NCBI RefSeq assembly: GCF_002775205.1
Contig: NC_036460.1
Location: 23,702,751-23,766,750, forward strand
Source: Xiphophorus maculatus
Lineage: Eukaryota; Chordata; Actinopteri; Cyprinodontiformes; Poeciliidae
Length of the DNA: 64,000 nucleotides
Direction: 5' to 3'
Under the pieces are notes generated by a model, which did no database searches, had not been told where the DNA came from, and saw nothing but the letters and a program-made list of their open reading frames with translations. This document shows, in pieces, positions 49,329-63,011 of this stretch. Position 1 is the first letter of the stretch. Each line of letters begins with the position of its first letter. The position numbers and the translations under genes were made by a program.

Positions 49329-51019
49329 TGTCTTAAAAATGGTTTTATTGACTGTAAAACAACCACATCTGACTTGAGAAATTTGCATTAAACGTTGTCT
49401 GCAGCTCCTTTTTACAGAGTGAAATAAAAAATAACACCAGATGTTAAAATGAAGGCAGGAAAAAAAAGATGTTCCAGATAATATTTGATTCAAAGCAGCA
49501 CGTTTTTATGTTAATATATGTATATATACGTATATTCCTCTTCACATATTGCACTCCCTGGTGAGAAGGCTGTAAAAATAAATTTAGCTTTGCTTACTTT
49601 TAACCCTTCTGCGGTCTCAGAAGATGTCACGGACAGACAGCGGAGAAGCGGGGGGCTTGTCCCGTGAGACCGTCAGTTCCCGAAACCACACACAAAAGAA
49701 AAACCTCAAAGGTGCGGACCGCGTACAGGGTAAAAAAAACTTGTAGAGTCCAGATGATGTTTCTTAAGACTGCAGGCAGGTTTCAGAGAGTAAGAGAAAT
49801 TTAACCCTTAATTTATTTTGAAAGGAGGAGGAAACCTCAAAATTAGGTTTTAGAGCTGCTGATGACTTTTTTCTCCTTGTTTTCAGGCCACTTGACTTCA
49901 TGACTTTTAACAATGTTGACAATGAGAAACGGTCACACCATCACAGGCCCTCCGCCATGTTTAACAGTGAATATGAGGTCCTTTGTTTCAGGCCTGACCC
50001 AACTCTACCTCCGCCACCGTCCTTCCTGCTCCGTGTGCTGGCAAGAAAAAGGTGGGTTCTTTTCCTTTTGTCAATTAGTGCTCTAACTGTAGATGTCATA
50101 ACAAAAAAGTATTTTAATCTTTAATTGCTCTTATTGTCAATAATGGGTGGATATTTTCTGTTACTATTTCCAAACAAAACTTGAATAACATGCTCTCTTG
50201 TCTTTCCCATCTTGAAAAGAGTAGTTAAGTCATTTCACTAACTGATAGTTTGAGACGCTCTGAACTTTCAGAACTATAAAGTATATAAAGTGTGAGACAG
50301 TATCAGTGATTCCAGGCTGGATTTTTCTCAATTTTCAGCGTGAGATTATGATGCTTCAGTTTTAACACTTCCAACATTTGTATCTTGTATAGACTATCAC
50401 TCTATTCAATACTTGCCCTTTCTTTACCAATTTACAAAACCACACAGAATGGTTTTCACACGTTTAATTCAAACAAAAGTTTTTTTTCACTAAGGCAAAA
50501 CGACAGTAAACGCATACATTCATTTTAAACGTTCAAACAACCGAGCCATTTCTTCTGCAAAACATGTCGGATTGAAAATAAGGACGAGGAGGAAAGGAAA
50601 AGGGCAAACAGTCCAAGTTAAAGAAGAAACGCAATGCACACCTGTCTATTTTTCACAAGGCAGTTTACAGCTTTTCTCTTTAATAACGCCAGCCACACAA
50701 CAGCAAAGTCTGTTCTTACAGATTTCACAAAGAAGCAAAGCAAAACTTTGCGCTGAACAAGCCGGATCAGAGGAACCATAATGTCCGCAATTATCCAATT
50801 GTCTGTTAAACTCATAAGTCTGGATGATTTCCCAACGTTTAAAAATCTTTCTTGTGGTGCGCGGATGTTTAAATGGAGTTAAGAGGTTGAGGTTGCACAG
50901 AGCCAGAGAAGCGTCTCGTCTCCCCTCCTCTGATTATTGGGGAGGACAGCAGACGCTCCCCGTCTGAGGTTTGTGCCTGTTGAGGCAGAAATGCGTCCAG
51001 TGAGTTGAGCTGCGGCGTT
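49329..51019. other. Intergenic DNA between wdr53 and srprb (convergent)
   Basis: The two genes point towards each other. The stretch should include the srprb 3' UTR at its right end. No further gene was recognised; the open frames at 49900-50124 and 50572-50781 lack similarity. Confidence 0.6.
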
Positions 51020-53647
51020 TCACAGTTTAGCCAGGCTCTTCTCCAGGCTCTCGATGTCAGCGTCGCCGTCTTTACCCTTGCTGCCGCGGGCGCTGCACTC
51101 CAGGAACTCCACCTTCATGGGCAGCTGGCTGAACTCGAAATCCTTGCCTTTTTTCCCCAGATACACGCTGCCGCCTACGGAGCCATCCTGGGCGCTCAGA
51201 GCTGCCGAGCGGGTCACTCTCAACGTGTTCCTGCGGGGGAAAACGGCAGTATTTATTAATAAAATACCTCTTTGGTTTTTTTGCTTAAAGTGGAACATTT
51301 GCGCTTCATTCACAGGTTGTCAAATTCAAGCAGTTCTTTGGTCTCTAATAGACCTGAACATTGACCATTTCATGTTGCAAAACGTATCTTCCTTCATCTC
51401 CCTTCATCCCATTCCTAATCCATAGGGTTTAATATAAAGCTGCCCCACCCTTTGCAGCTGTGACAACATCTGGGAAGGCTTTCCACGAGGGTTAGGTGCG
51501 TTTGCGTGAATATTTTGCCGTTCTTTCATTCTTGAGGTCAGACACTGACGTTGGATGAGAAGTTCTGATTAGACGCCTCTGCTGTAATTCTTGAGGCCAG
51601 GACTGTGTGTTTAGTTCCTCATTGTCAAACTTGATCATCCGTGTCTTTATGGACTTTGATCTGAGCAACTGGTGCAAAGTCAGGTTGGATCAAGGAGAAA
51701 GTATCAACAAAATGGTACCGCAGAGTAGGAAACAGGGAATTGTCCAAAAGGTCTTGGTAAATGGAAGCATAAGGAGTTCCTTTCACTGAGCCTCGACTCC
51801 TCAAGTTTTCCCGACTGGATTTTTTTTTTTGCAAAAGCCTGTTTCAGTGATTGAGATATTTGAACTAATACTTGTGGCATTACCTTACTTAGGTCTTATT
51901 TATATACAGAAATTAGGATGAAGCAAGGTGAATACTAGCTGGCGTCAATGCAGACATTGTGAATTTGTAAAAGCAGGTTAATACGTCATCGGCAAGACCT
52001 GGTAGATTCAAAATTAACATTAATGGTGGAAGTTTTTAAATTTTAAAGTAGACACTTACAGTTCCTTCTCCAGCTGCTGCTGAATCAGTTTGGCAGATTT
52101 TGCCATCGCAACATCTACGCAGAAGAAGAGATAATTAAATGAGGTCACTGTGTTACAGGTAGATAGTGTAGGATAAAATATCACACAAAGAGTAGGTAAG
52201 TGGTTGAGTTTAATGGTAAAAAAAAATAAAGTTTCGATTCACCTTGTTTGTTGCATATCACCAGCAGAGTTGGAGTGATTCTGCAGACCACCGGGTCCGT
52301 CAACAACATGTAGAGGAACTCGGCCACATCTCTGACCTCCTTCTGGAAGATGGCGCTGTCCACCACAAACACGATAGCTCTGGAAAGACAACAGGCAAGT
52401 TAATCCAGTGATGATCACAACAGGATTTAAAATTAAAAATTAAATTTAAAATTTTTTTATATTTTAGAAATTATAATGTTTTAAAAGTTAAGCTTTGGAC
52501 AGGTTTAACTTATTTTTCATGATCCGAACAACATAAGGAGAAAAGTGTAAAGACGTAGCCACACAGGAGGCTCTCACCTGGCTGCAGACTTGAACTTCTC
52601 CAGGTACTGAGACCGCAGGCTGTCATGTCCCGGGAGGTCTATCAGAGTCCAGGTGCAGCTCTGAAAGGAAGGAGGAAAACTGTGGATCACTGTCAACATA
52701 CAACGACAACAAAGCAGTGAATTAAGAAAAAAACAAATCACACCACTTTAATGTTTTCACAACTGGTGATGTTATAACCACCCACTCCCAAGTTGGCCAA
52801 CACAGAGTACTACGCAACTATAAATTAAGGGCGGAGGGCATATGTGGTTTTCTAAATGTTTGAAGAGACGAAAATCTCAAAAGTGTGGTGTGCATTGTTG
52901 CCCCTTTTACTCTCATACCCTGAATAACATCCAGTAAAAAAGGCTTTCAGTACTTTAATGATATTAACGTTTATGGAAGGCATTGTTGCAGCAGTCTGTG
53001 ACTCACTCTGTCGTTTTTAGCTTTGTATGGAGCGCTGCTGTCCGTGATGGAGGTCTGTGTGCGCTTGAACTTCCCTGACAGCAGCTGGAGAGACATAAAG
53101 ACAACAAAGTTTAAAATAAAGGAACCCCCCCCAGCACTCCTGTAGTCCTGTTGATAGCAACGTGGCCAGGGCTCACCCGGATAAACAGGAGGGTTTTCCC
53201 AGAGTCACACAGTCCCACCAGCAGCACGGCGCTCCGGACGGTTTTACTGGTTAAAAAGTACTTCAAGAAGACTGAAATAAATGTGAAAATTAAATTCAGT
53301 TTGGCGGGCAGGCAGTGAGCAAAAGCAGCCGCTTGAATGACTTCCTTGTTCGTGTTTGTTTAAACAACAAGCTTGCGGTTTTAAACAGTGTTTAAAATGC
53401 TGAAGACATAGCATAAGTTGTTGCTGAGAGCACAGCTTTATATTTGCCCGACAGTTTTTCCACTCGCTAAGCTACATGCTAAAGCTAGCCTGCTAAGCTA
53501 ACAAGCTAACGTGGGCTGCAAGTTCCTACCGCAGGTGATGACAACCACGGCCAGAGCCACGATCACTCCGACCAGAACCACGGGGTCCTGCTCCTCCAGC
53601 TGCCGCCGAAGGGACTCGATGTAAGGCTCCAACGGGTTCTCTGTCAT
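51020..53647 (-). CDS. srprb: Signal recognition particle receptor subunit beta
   Basis: This membrane-anchored small GTPase holds the SRP receptor alpha subunit at the ER. Seven exons fit in phase: 53647-53530, 53271-53177, 53084-53007, 52660-52578, 52379-52243, 52114-52060 and 51230-51020, giving 258 residues (human 271). A single transmembrane segment (VVLVGVIVALAVVVITC) spans about residues 23-39. GTPase motifs are the P-loop GLCDSGKT (59-66), TQTSIT in switch I, DLPGH (105-109) and CNKQD (167-171). Other family landmarks are RAIVFVVDSA, LIQQQLEKELNTLRVTRSAA and FEFSQLPMKVEFLECSA. The ATG is the first after an in-frame TAG. Confidence 0.97.
51425..51845. repeat. Degraded DNA-transposon-like repeat in srprb intron 6
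   Basis: CTTTGCAGCTGTGACAACATC, TGGGAAGGCTTTCCACGAGG and GTCTTTATGGACTTTGATCTG resemble a non-coding repeat I remember as common in teleosts. No transposase frame remains. Confidence 0.5.
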
Positions 53648-55392
53648 CTCCGCGTCCGTTTTCTCCAGGTCCGTCACAATGTATCGGCGAGCCCGTTCAA
53701 GCTAATCCGAGATGGGACACGTCTGCTTTTGGAGGCTGTAGGGAGAGCAAAGGGTCACCAGGGGGCGCCGCGGAGCTGCTGGTGAGACTATTAGGTGGTC
53801 AGAAGTGGGTAGAGTAAATTTAGTCACATTAAATGCTAAAACGAAAACAACAAATAAATAACATAATTACAAAATAAGACATTTAGGTAGAAGAAAACTT
53901 TCCAAATCAAATTTTTTTTCAACTAAAAACTTATGGAGCTAATACCTATAGGAGGTACAGCATATGTTAAAACAGGATAAAGTACTTGTACTGAACTCAC
54001 ACCAGGTGACTTCATGTGTTAGCCAGGAAACAACTAGTAAAAGGGCACTTTATTTGAACAAAATATATTTTATAAAGGAATTTTTGTAATTGAAATACAA
54101 TAGAAGGGAAAATAACTAATACGCTCATCTTAATGCTACACTCAAAACGATTTTGTAACAGAGAAAACATACATTCCTAGCTAATAGACATATATAATAA
54201 TGCTATGCTCAAAGATTACATGGCTCTACATTTTATTATGTTAGAAAAAAACCCCCATCATATGTCTAAATGTCTTCCAAATGCCATAAACACCTGCAAA
54301 GACGAACGTTTTTCCAAGTACAAAGCATATAAAGTGCATTACGATCGTTCAAGAGTCGTTTACTTTCTCCTAAATGACTAAATTCTTGTTGACAAGGTTA
54401 CCGAAGAAACACACGGTAAAGATAGTGTGCTGCTGCTAAGAGCGCTCACTCGGTCATGTTTTTGCCAATATAATGTGACATAGACCGTTTATAACACATA
54501 TGTAACACTCTGATCTAATTTCAAACTCCAAAAACATTAAACCGTTTTTAGCGTGTATTTAGTCATACAATTACTATGAACGTATTTACTAACTTACTAA
54601 TGTAGCTTATTTCAATCATAAACTGGCCTGCAGTATTTGATAGAATGACATGAAATACTCCTAAAATCATATTTTTTTCTTTCCAAAAATTAATTGCACA
54701 GATATGGGGGTCACTTTTTTTAAAATCAATTTTTTTTCGAAATTTTGAGGGGTTTTTTTTCTGAATTAATGTTTTTTTTTCCCTCAAAATTCTCTATTTT
54801 TTTTTAAAGATATTTTTTCCTCTACTTGCAATATCGCGCCCTCTCTGTAACATCCTATCAGGGCATATTCAGATCAACAAGATAGGCAGTTAGTTCGTTT
54901 GCAATATCTGTATTCATGCCGATCAGTACAATAATGAAGGTAAAAGTATTGCTAAATGTCATGCCAAATGTGATACTCCGCTTAAATTATTCCGCATCAG
55001 CCTCGGGAGGTTTTGGTTTTCAATAGAGACCAGATGCGCTTTGACGCACGTCTCCAGCTTCGGCGCGCTTTTTTTATTCGCTCTCTGGATATTTGACTCC
55101 TCGGTTCTCCGCACCATGTCAAACGTCAGAGAGCCCAGTTATTCTATAGGAAGAGGTTGTGTGTCATTCATGCCGTACTCTTGAAGGGGGGCACGCTTGT
55201 TTTTTTTGTTGTTTTTTTTTCTCCTTTTTTAAAAAAAAATCGGGAGCAGGAGATGGCAAACTCCTTCTGATGGTTTCATCGGGAGCTCTGTAGGGTTTCC
55301 TGTTTCCATTTCTATACTGTAACGGGATTTACTTGAAAAACCCATCTGCTTCTGTGGGATATCGCCGTCAGGGATCATTTCAAAGAAAGAAG
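53648..55392. other. Divergent upstream region of srprb and col26a1
   Basis: srprb leaves to the left and col26a1 to the right, 1.7 kb apart. GC-richer DNA sits next to each start, with AT-rich DNA and long T-runs (54710-54810, 55198-55240) between. No gene was recognised. Confidence 0.6.
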
Positions 55393-57406
55393 ATGGCTCT
55401 GGGTTACCTCTACGCGCTGTGCGTGTGGATAGGTTTGTTGCATCCCTCACTTGGAACCGGGTTTGTTTATCGCTTTCCAGGGATCGCCCTGCAGCGGCAG
55501 CGCATCCACTCCGAACGGGGCAGCAGTGCGGGTCCGCCGGGAGCCGGGTCCTCACTTAGGTGCGCCCACTCCGGAGGGTTGGCTGCAATTTGTCGCAGCA
55601 TCTTTTCCCTTGCCGTATGTGTTTTGTCTTTCAGGCTTTTATCAGTAAGAATTGCAACTCTCTTACTTTGCGTTTTAGGAACTGGTGTCAGTACACTGCT
55701 TCCAGGTCAGTGCCCTGCAAAGTGCACAATGGGACTGAGACCTCAGTGCAGAGGGTGATGCAGGGCTGCCGGTGGCCCGGACCGTGCAGCAAAGTCATCA
55801 GGTAAAGTCCTCCGACATACATACTTTTAAAAGCTGAAGCTCTATTTGTGATTTGTTTACAAATGTGTCCACAAAAGTTATTAAGGAGCTTCTCAACAAC
55901 ACCCGATGAACAAAATGACAACATCTAGATAACAAGAAAACCTTCAGAGAACATTCAAGCTCTCAAGGTTGGTGCAACATTGAGAAATTACCTTCCAGTG
56001 TTTGTTGTAGGACTAAAGAACCATTCAGGAACCATTTCATCGACCTTTAGACAGGGTTACAGGAACATTCGCTAAAGGATGCAGCTAAATTTACTGTGAC
56101 AAGTTCAGTGGAGCTAATTTGAAGCCTCTGAACATTCCCTAGCTGTTACATTTAGGGTACATCTGCTGAATGTTCAGGTTACATTGTGGAAGATGTTGAT
56201 GGGACATTTAAGTGTTCCTTGCTAAAGTTGTAGGGAACGACCTCTTATCGAATCAGCACATTGTAATTGTTGCACCTATCATTTAAAGAGCTCTCAGGTA
56301 ATGTTCACAAAAGACTCTAAATGTTGCGTTGTTAAAAGATTACCTGACAGTCCTCAGGTAATCGTTCATGAACAACACTTCAGGTTTTCGAAAGCTTTCA
56401 TGGCAAAAGTTGTAGATAACCTTTAGAGAACTGGATATTCTCCAAAGTTTGCATTGTGAAAGATCTGTTCTCCAGCTGCATGTCCAATAGAGAACTTTAT
56501 TAGGATGTTCCTGGAAGTGAAAGATGTATTTAACATTCAGGGAACCTCTAAAAGAACATTGCTTGTTAGTTCCCAAAAAACGTTCAATCCCAATGTTGAA
56601 ATGAACCTTCTGAAAACTTTTAGGAAGCATCTCCAGAAGGTTCTCTAAAAATCTGAATCCTCCAAGGAAAGTTTCCTAAATGTGATCACTGTGTAGCCTT
56701 AAGAGAACCTTCAGGGTTCATTCCTAGAAGGTTGCCTGAAGGTTAAAACACAAGGGAACCTCAGTGAGTGTTCCCTGAAGGTTTTCTAAACGTTACACTG
56801 TGAAAGTTGTACCATTCAGGGAACCTTTAGGAAAGTTTCCCCTTTCCTAAAGGCTAGAAAACGGGTCACCCTCAGAGAACCAGAGAACTGCTTTCTGAAA
56901 GTTACACTGTGAAAGTTGTGGATAATCTCCAGGGAACATTTAGAGCACATTCCCTTCCCTAATAGTTCCCAGAAATCAACCTTCAGAGATTTTTAGGAAA
57001 CATTCCCTGATGGTTCTCTAAAAGTTACAGTTTTAATCTCCAGAAGGTTTCCTCATAGTTTCCAGGAGGTCAATGTAGAACCTTTAGAGAACCTTTAGGA
57101 AATGTTCTCCGCGGGTTCTTCTGGTTAAAGTTTGCTGGATCTCTACTCAAAGTGTCCACCTCAGTTAGCCTGAATCTTTGCTTGTTGTTTTCCTTTTATC
57201 CAGTCCTGATTGTTGTCCCTCTAATCATTTGTGCCAAAAACAAATCAGATTGGCACATTTACTGCTTCGATAACGTTTCTGTTTCCGTTTCGTTCTGCGC
57301 AGCTACAGAACCGTTATCAAGCCGTCGTTTAAGATCACTTACAAGCAAATCACGGCTCTGGAGTGGAGGTGCTGCCCTGGGTTTGTGGGGGCGACGTGTC
57401 GAGAGG
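55393..57406 (+). CDS. col26a1: Collagen alpha-1(XXVI) chain (EMI-domain collagen), 5' part; continues beyond right edge
   Basis: This is a secreted extracellular-matrix protein. Three exons in phase, 55393-55559, 55679-55801 and 57303-57406, give the first 131 residues. A signal peptide (YALCVWIGLLHPSLG) is followed by TGFVYRFPGIALQ, which parallels the start of human COL26A1. The cysteine-rich EMI domain comes next: NWCQYTASRSVPCKVHNGTE, QRVMQGCRWPGPCSK, SYRTVIKPSFKITYKQ and ALEWRCCPGFVGATC. EMID1 is the closest alternative but fits less well at the N-terminus. The ATG at 55393 (AAGATGG) is a good Kozak context. The coiled-coil and collagen exons were not seen before base 64000, so intron 3 is long or the rest lies outside. 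Confidence 0.9.
55940..57150. repeat. Degenerate mixed-orientation repeat field in col26a1 intron 2
   Basis: Over about 1.2 kb the sequence keeps returning to short units such as GAACCTTCAGAGAAC, TTCAGGGAACCTTTAGG, CTGAAGGTTTTCTAAA and ACACTGTGAAAGTTGT, in both orientations and with irregular spacing. Many units contain the palindrome-like GAANNTTC. No protein frame runs through it. Confidence 0.65.
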
Positions 57407-58086
57407 GTGAGTTTTGTTTTTTTGTTTTTGTTCTCTCTTTAAAAGTCAGTCTTTGGGAACAGAGTTGTCAGAGACAAGCTTTCTCAAGGACCGCATGTTT
57501 AGTCTGGACACATCTGTGTGCCTTTAGCAGCACCAGGCGTCTCTACCCACATCAGTGCCCTTTTTATGTGAGGTGGTGTGTATCTGGTTAGCTCGCTAAT
57601 CACCCCACTGTACTCTGAACCAGTCGGCCTTTTAAAAGTGGGCTCGATTTAAGACAGAAAGTCTGCGTTTGATTACTTTCAGGAAGAGGCACCGCAAAAA
57701 AACAACCCCCCAAAAAAACCTTGCAGTTTAAAGGACTCCTGTCCTCTGTAAGTTAGAACCACAATGTTTCTCTTTTTGGTGCCTCGCTCTCGTTATGTGT
57801 GCACATAAACACATTTTAGCCTTTTTACAGCGATGAGTCAATATTCCTAAATATCACCATGGTCCCTACAGCTACAGGGATGAATGAGAAGAGCCCAAGC
57901 CGGGCAGCTTGTAAAGGGGAGAGTTTCTTGCAGTGGAGCACTCTGGTCATGGACGCCACAGACCGCAGACGTTGGGCTCGAGAAAAAGACCCAGAGCCGG
58001 TCGAGCCGCAGTGGTCAGTACGGGGGGAAAAAGAGCCAGAGCTGTGGCAGGAGATTCATATAATATGTTTTAAATATCACAGATGC

Positions 58087-58118
<32 letters not shown>

Positions 58119-59214
58119 GAAGGAAAAAACGTCTACGTCGGTTGGAGTAATTTAAAGTGCACGCTTATATGAACAATTTCTCTTAAAATTGCTAGGTAAA
58201 GACATCAGCTTGGCGGGGCTGTGCCGTAAATTCAATTTTCATTGAAAACCACGAGCCTCTTCGCATTCGGCCAACATTAACAGTTAGCTCAAAAAGCAGC
58301 TTTCGCCTCTATTGCTCATAATTACCACACCTTGTTCTGTTTCAGTGGGATTATTCACTGCTGCCTTTGGATGTGAACATTCGACCGCAAAAACACACTT
58401 TGGAACGTATGAGATGAACAGAGATTATTACAAACCATTATTTCTCACCCCTGGATGATATTCTGAATGTAGGTGTGTGTAATACCATAGACTATGACTC
58501 CCCTGAGACCAAAGTAGTGCAAGAGTGTGAAGAGGTAATCAGCTGTTTATTTAACTTTAGCTGAAATGTGTTTGCAGTCTCCGACGGCTGCGACGCAGCG
58601 AGGTAATTGTCTCCATATGGAGAGACGTGCTTGGAGGAGTTAAAGATTGCAGCTGATGTCACACTGAGGGGCGGAGGCAGAGCTGGCAGAGGTCAAAATG
58701 TCAGGGTGAGACCACAGGAAAGGAGGACGCGGCGGAGGGAAAAGTTAGTGCAGACATAACACTGGGCTGAAGAGAAGAGTCAAGTGTTTCTGTTCCACAG
58801 CAAGCAGCTGCTGTAAGCTGCACAGTTGCCCGAATGACGTTACCGAACCAAACGCAACTCCTCAACAACTCTTTGTGGCATATGCGAACATAGCAAGACT
58901 TGTTTGGTGCTCAGATGTTTGAGCTCTGGCTCTGAAAGCTCGTTTATGGACACAAGTGTTGGCGTCCTTACAGCATGTTTGTGCCGTAAGAAGAACAGAA
59001 ATGAAAACAGCAGCAAAAGTGGATAAAATGCTGTGAATATCGAGACTCTGAATTTCCTCATCAGCAAAGTTTTTGCACTACATCCAGAAGTAGACGAGTG
59101 CTGGTGAGAAACAATTCAGTTGGGGGTCTTAATTACTTTCTTCTGAGCATCTTAACATTCTCCAAACATTTTCCGACGCATTAAACATGTAATATAGTAG
59201 ATTTGATAAATTTG

Positions 59215-59253
59215 TGTGCGATACACACACATACTCTGTGTGTGTATCGCACA
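59215..59253. repeat. Perfect 17-bp inverted repeat with 5-base loop
   Basis: TGTGCGATACACACACA, loop TACTC, then the exact reverse complement. Confidence 0.95.
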
Positions 59254-62200
59254 GAATATTCTCCCTTTTTATGACCGTGTTTCTTATAGTGTAACACAAA
59301 TACAACAAGTTGATATTAATGAATTGGTCAGTTAGATGCAGACGCGCTCTTTGTTGCTAGTGGCAGCTGTGAATCAGCCTTACCTCCAATAGTTTCCAGT
59401 CTATGGCTTTTCTAGTTTTTTTGCAGTGTACTTCCTAAAAGGTCAATTTATCTTGTTATGCTGCCAAGAGAAAGATGTAGCCGCATTAATTCAGCGACAC
59501 AGCAACAAGTGAGGGAGGGGCAGCACCGTATTTCTCTACGTTGCACAGAGCCGCAGGACGTTCTGGCCACTCTGGCTCTTTCTCTGGCATGTCATTAAAA
59601 GGCCTTTAAATCATCGGAACAACGCGGTGTACAACATTTTCTCCTTTTAAACTTTAGTATTATCTTTTTAAAATCTTCTCTAAACACAACAGTCTAAAGT
59701 AAAAACTTTTTAACCGTTTCCGTTGGCTGTGAGTTTTGTGAAACTTTTGTGAACAGTGGTTTTCTGCTCGCAGAATGTCTGGTCTGTAGTTTTGTCCTGA
59801 TTGACTTGTACGCTTCAGCTGATTTGAGGTTCTTTTAACTTCAGGTAAAAATACGACGACTTTGCAGTTTTGATATCAAAGTTGAATATTGGTAATTGCT
59901 TTTATTTAAAACAAATTGCCAAAACAATTCTTTCATGACGATTGCGGTTAAAAGCGGCAAAAGTGCAGCAGCCGTCTTTCATTCAGTTGATAAGGAAAGA
60001 AAAGGATTACCTATAAATATATTTAAAAGTGATGAGTGGTTTAGTTTGGTTTTGAAGCCTTTATCCTTTAACGGGCTAATTAGTAATGTTTGCACACTTT
60101 AAGCAGTGACAGGCTGGGGTCACAAGTCTCTGACGGGGTAATTTTGTGGGTCGAAGGTCAAAAACTTCGGCAACCACCCTTCTAAGTTGCGTCAGGTTGC
60201 TCTGGGGTTTCATGTTATATTACACGTCTTTGTTGGGAAACTGTTCCTTGGGGCGCTGACATTGCTCTCACATTTCATCTAGTTTTACACAATCTGTCCC
60301 ACCGATCGTAAAATTTTAAAGCCTGATGAGCATGAAAAACATATTTTTCCCGAGCCCCTTAAAGGTCTCATTTGTTCTTGCCACAGTAACCTTCCACAAC
60401 CATGCATTAACGCTTGGACATGTCTCCTATCTTGAAACTAAGCAGGATGCTGGCTCACGGCAGATTGAGACTTCACTGACTGAAAACACGCTGATTTTGC
60501 CTTCAAATTAACTGCTAATCCCAGCGATTCACATATTTTTGACTAATGCAGAAAGACATTTTTGGATCAGTTTCCCCAGCATAAAAACAACAAAGGGTAA
60601 TGTGTTTCTGAGATGTAGCGATATAGTTGGGTTTCGTGTACTTTTCGTGATGGACTGGATCAAATTTCTGGAAAGAAATTTGACTTAGCTTGTGTGCTAA
60701 GCTAAGCTATCAATCTTCTTGTTCTCGCGCTCCGCTTAACAGGCAGATATGAAACATGTTATCCATCTTCTCATGTAACGCTTGGCAAAAAAACAACACA
60801 TGAGCGTATTTCCCAGACTGCCAGACGATTCCTCTGACTAATACCAGAGCTGTGTAAATGTGCTTTTGCGTTCATGTTTGGGTCTCTCAAGCAACACTGA
60901 CCACGCAGCTCTGAGCAGCTGAAGTCTGCTGTAATGGGGCCTGGGAGCCAGCGGTTTTATCAGGACAGCCTTAACCGTGACATCCTCTCTGGCTTTAGTT
61001 TGATGGGGGCTCTGGCCGCACTTCAGACGCACCAACGACCCAAAGGGAGAAGAAGACAAAGTTTTAGTCTGTTTTAGTCGAGATTGTTTCTCTCACCTCT
61101 GCACACGCTAGCCATGTCCAGAGAGCCGTGTGCTTTTTGTACAGTTTTATGAAAGGGGTTCATAAAAGTCGACAGTTTTTTGAAAATTCGATTCTAAAAC
61201 GTGTTTTATGTAAACAAAAGAGTTTACAGAAAGCACGACATATCCCATAAGCTGAATTTTAAAAAGCTGTGGACGTCGTTGTTGCTCCTGGAGGCTTGTT
61301 TAAAATTCATTCAATTATCTGACAGCAGCTGCGTTTTCATTGACCGAACAATTACTCAATTTGACATTTCAAAAAGAAATGTTCTTAACGGAGACACAGC
61401 AGTTGAAAAGAAAATTTGTTTTTTGTTATAAAGTTTTGGCCACAGAAAAATTTATTTATTTCGCAAAACTGGAATTAAATCATGTGTCACGTGATTTACA
61501 ACTGGATGCTGCCACTGCGGAAGCCACAAAGAAGAAGACGACAGGAAGTAGTTGGATGAAAAATTTTTAATGTGTTATTGTTGTGAACAAACTTAGTCAC
61601 ATGTGATTTGAGGCCACCATAAAACATGGCTAAAAGTGGAATAACAAGAGAAGAATGACACCAAACAAAGTAGCAAAGCCAAACAGAATGATTTAAAGGA
61701 GAATAGTCAAGATGCCTAAGTGTCCTAGTTAAAGTTCTGACCTCTAATGCTGTGGCAGAACCATAAAAGAGCTCTACAAAAATCAGTATAATAAAACGCA
61801 GCATGTTAAATAAAATATCTGATAAAACAACACTGAGAGTTATTGGTACTAAATGTAGTTAATTCTGTTTAGTGATAAATCTTCAAATTAAATCTATTGT
61901 TTGTTTTCCTACTATTGAGTTCACATGGAAATCATTTTCAAACCTGTCAAAGAAAAGACCATCATGCACTGGTGCATCGGCTCTTGGACGTAAATCAGGG
62001 CGTACTTTCTATTCACTGAGACGGTTTTTATCCCTCATTTCTAAACGACACTAAGGTCACAGTCAAGGTCAGTGCAGTCAGATTATCAGTCACTCATGAT
62101 TATTATTAAGAAGACCAGCAAGACTCCATCACTTTATTACTTGTGGTTCACTCTGAGCCAGTAAATTGTTTTTTTTTTTAATCTTTTTTGATGCATTGAT

Positions 62201-62993
62201 GTTTCTTGTATCCATCCATCAAGATCTTGAGCCGTATGCCTACATATATAATAATAACATAAGCACTGAAATATTTTTATTTTGTGCTCAGTTACAAGAA
62301 AGTAAAATAAAAAAAAAAACACTCAGACCTTTAAAAAGCTCAAAGAATCTGTATTTATTTGCTGATTTTACCATTTGTGTTGCTTAAACAGGTAATTTAT
62401 TAAATGAATGTTTCTGCGAGCGTTTGCGGATATTTGCTGACATTTACAAACCTCGAACACTGCTTTAGAGAATAAATGTTGTTGTTTGTTTTTTTTTTTA
62501 AATCATAGATGATCTTAAAATGTCTGACATTTAGCACCATAAACTGCAGGAGTCTGATAGACGCTGTAATGATGTGGTGAATCCAGCTGGTGCATGACTC
62601 AAGCACTAAATGCTTTTCATGATGCTTTACAAGCCCTCTTGCGATGGAAAAAAAAATAAAAAATTAAAAAATAAAATCAAAATCACGGCGCTTCTCGTCG
62701 GACCCAGAGGTAAAGCGGGTCTCAGGCTGATTTCTTGTAGCTTTGCTCATGGAAACTGGGTGTTTTCTGAACGCCGCGGCCCGTCTCCGCTCCTGACGGC
62801 TGGGCATCTCTCCTCCTTCACGCGTCGCTCCCGGCGCGCAGCGTGCGCTAACACATGACGGCATGGAACACGTCGAGGGGGAAATGTGTTTGTAATTTGC
62901 TCGCCCTCCTCCGCCTCCCTGCCCCCGTCACTGCTGCACATATCTGCACATGCGATCATATTAACTCGCTGGGTATTTGCGCGCGGTCCCTGA

Positions 62994-63011
62994 GGGGGGG
63001 GGGGGGGGGGG
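62994..63011 (+). repeat. 18-base G-run
   Basis: Eighteen consecutive G residues lie in a GC-rich segment. The run could form a G-quadruplex, but its length in the assembly may also be uncertain. Confidence 0.8.

Noticed and set aside
55333-55392. N-terminal extension of col26a1 before ATG 55393
   Set aside because: The frame is open but lacks an ATG, and a signal peptide begins at 55393 in good Kozak context.
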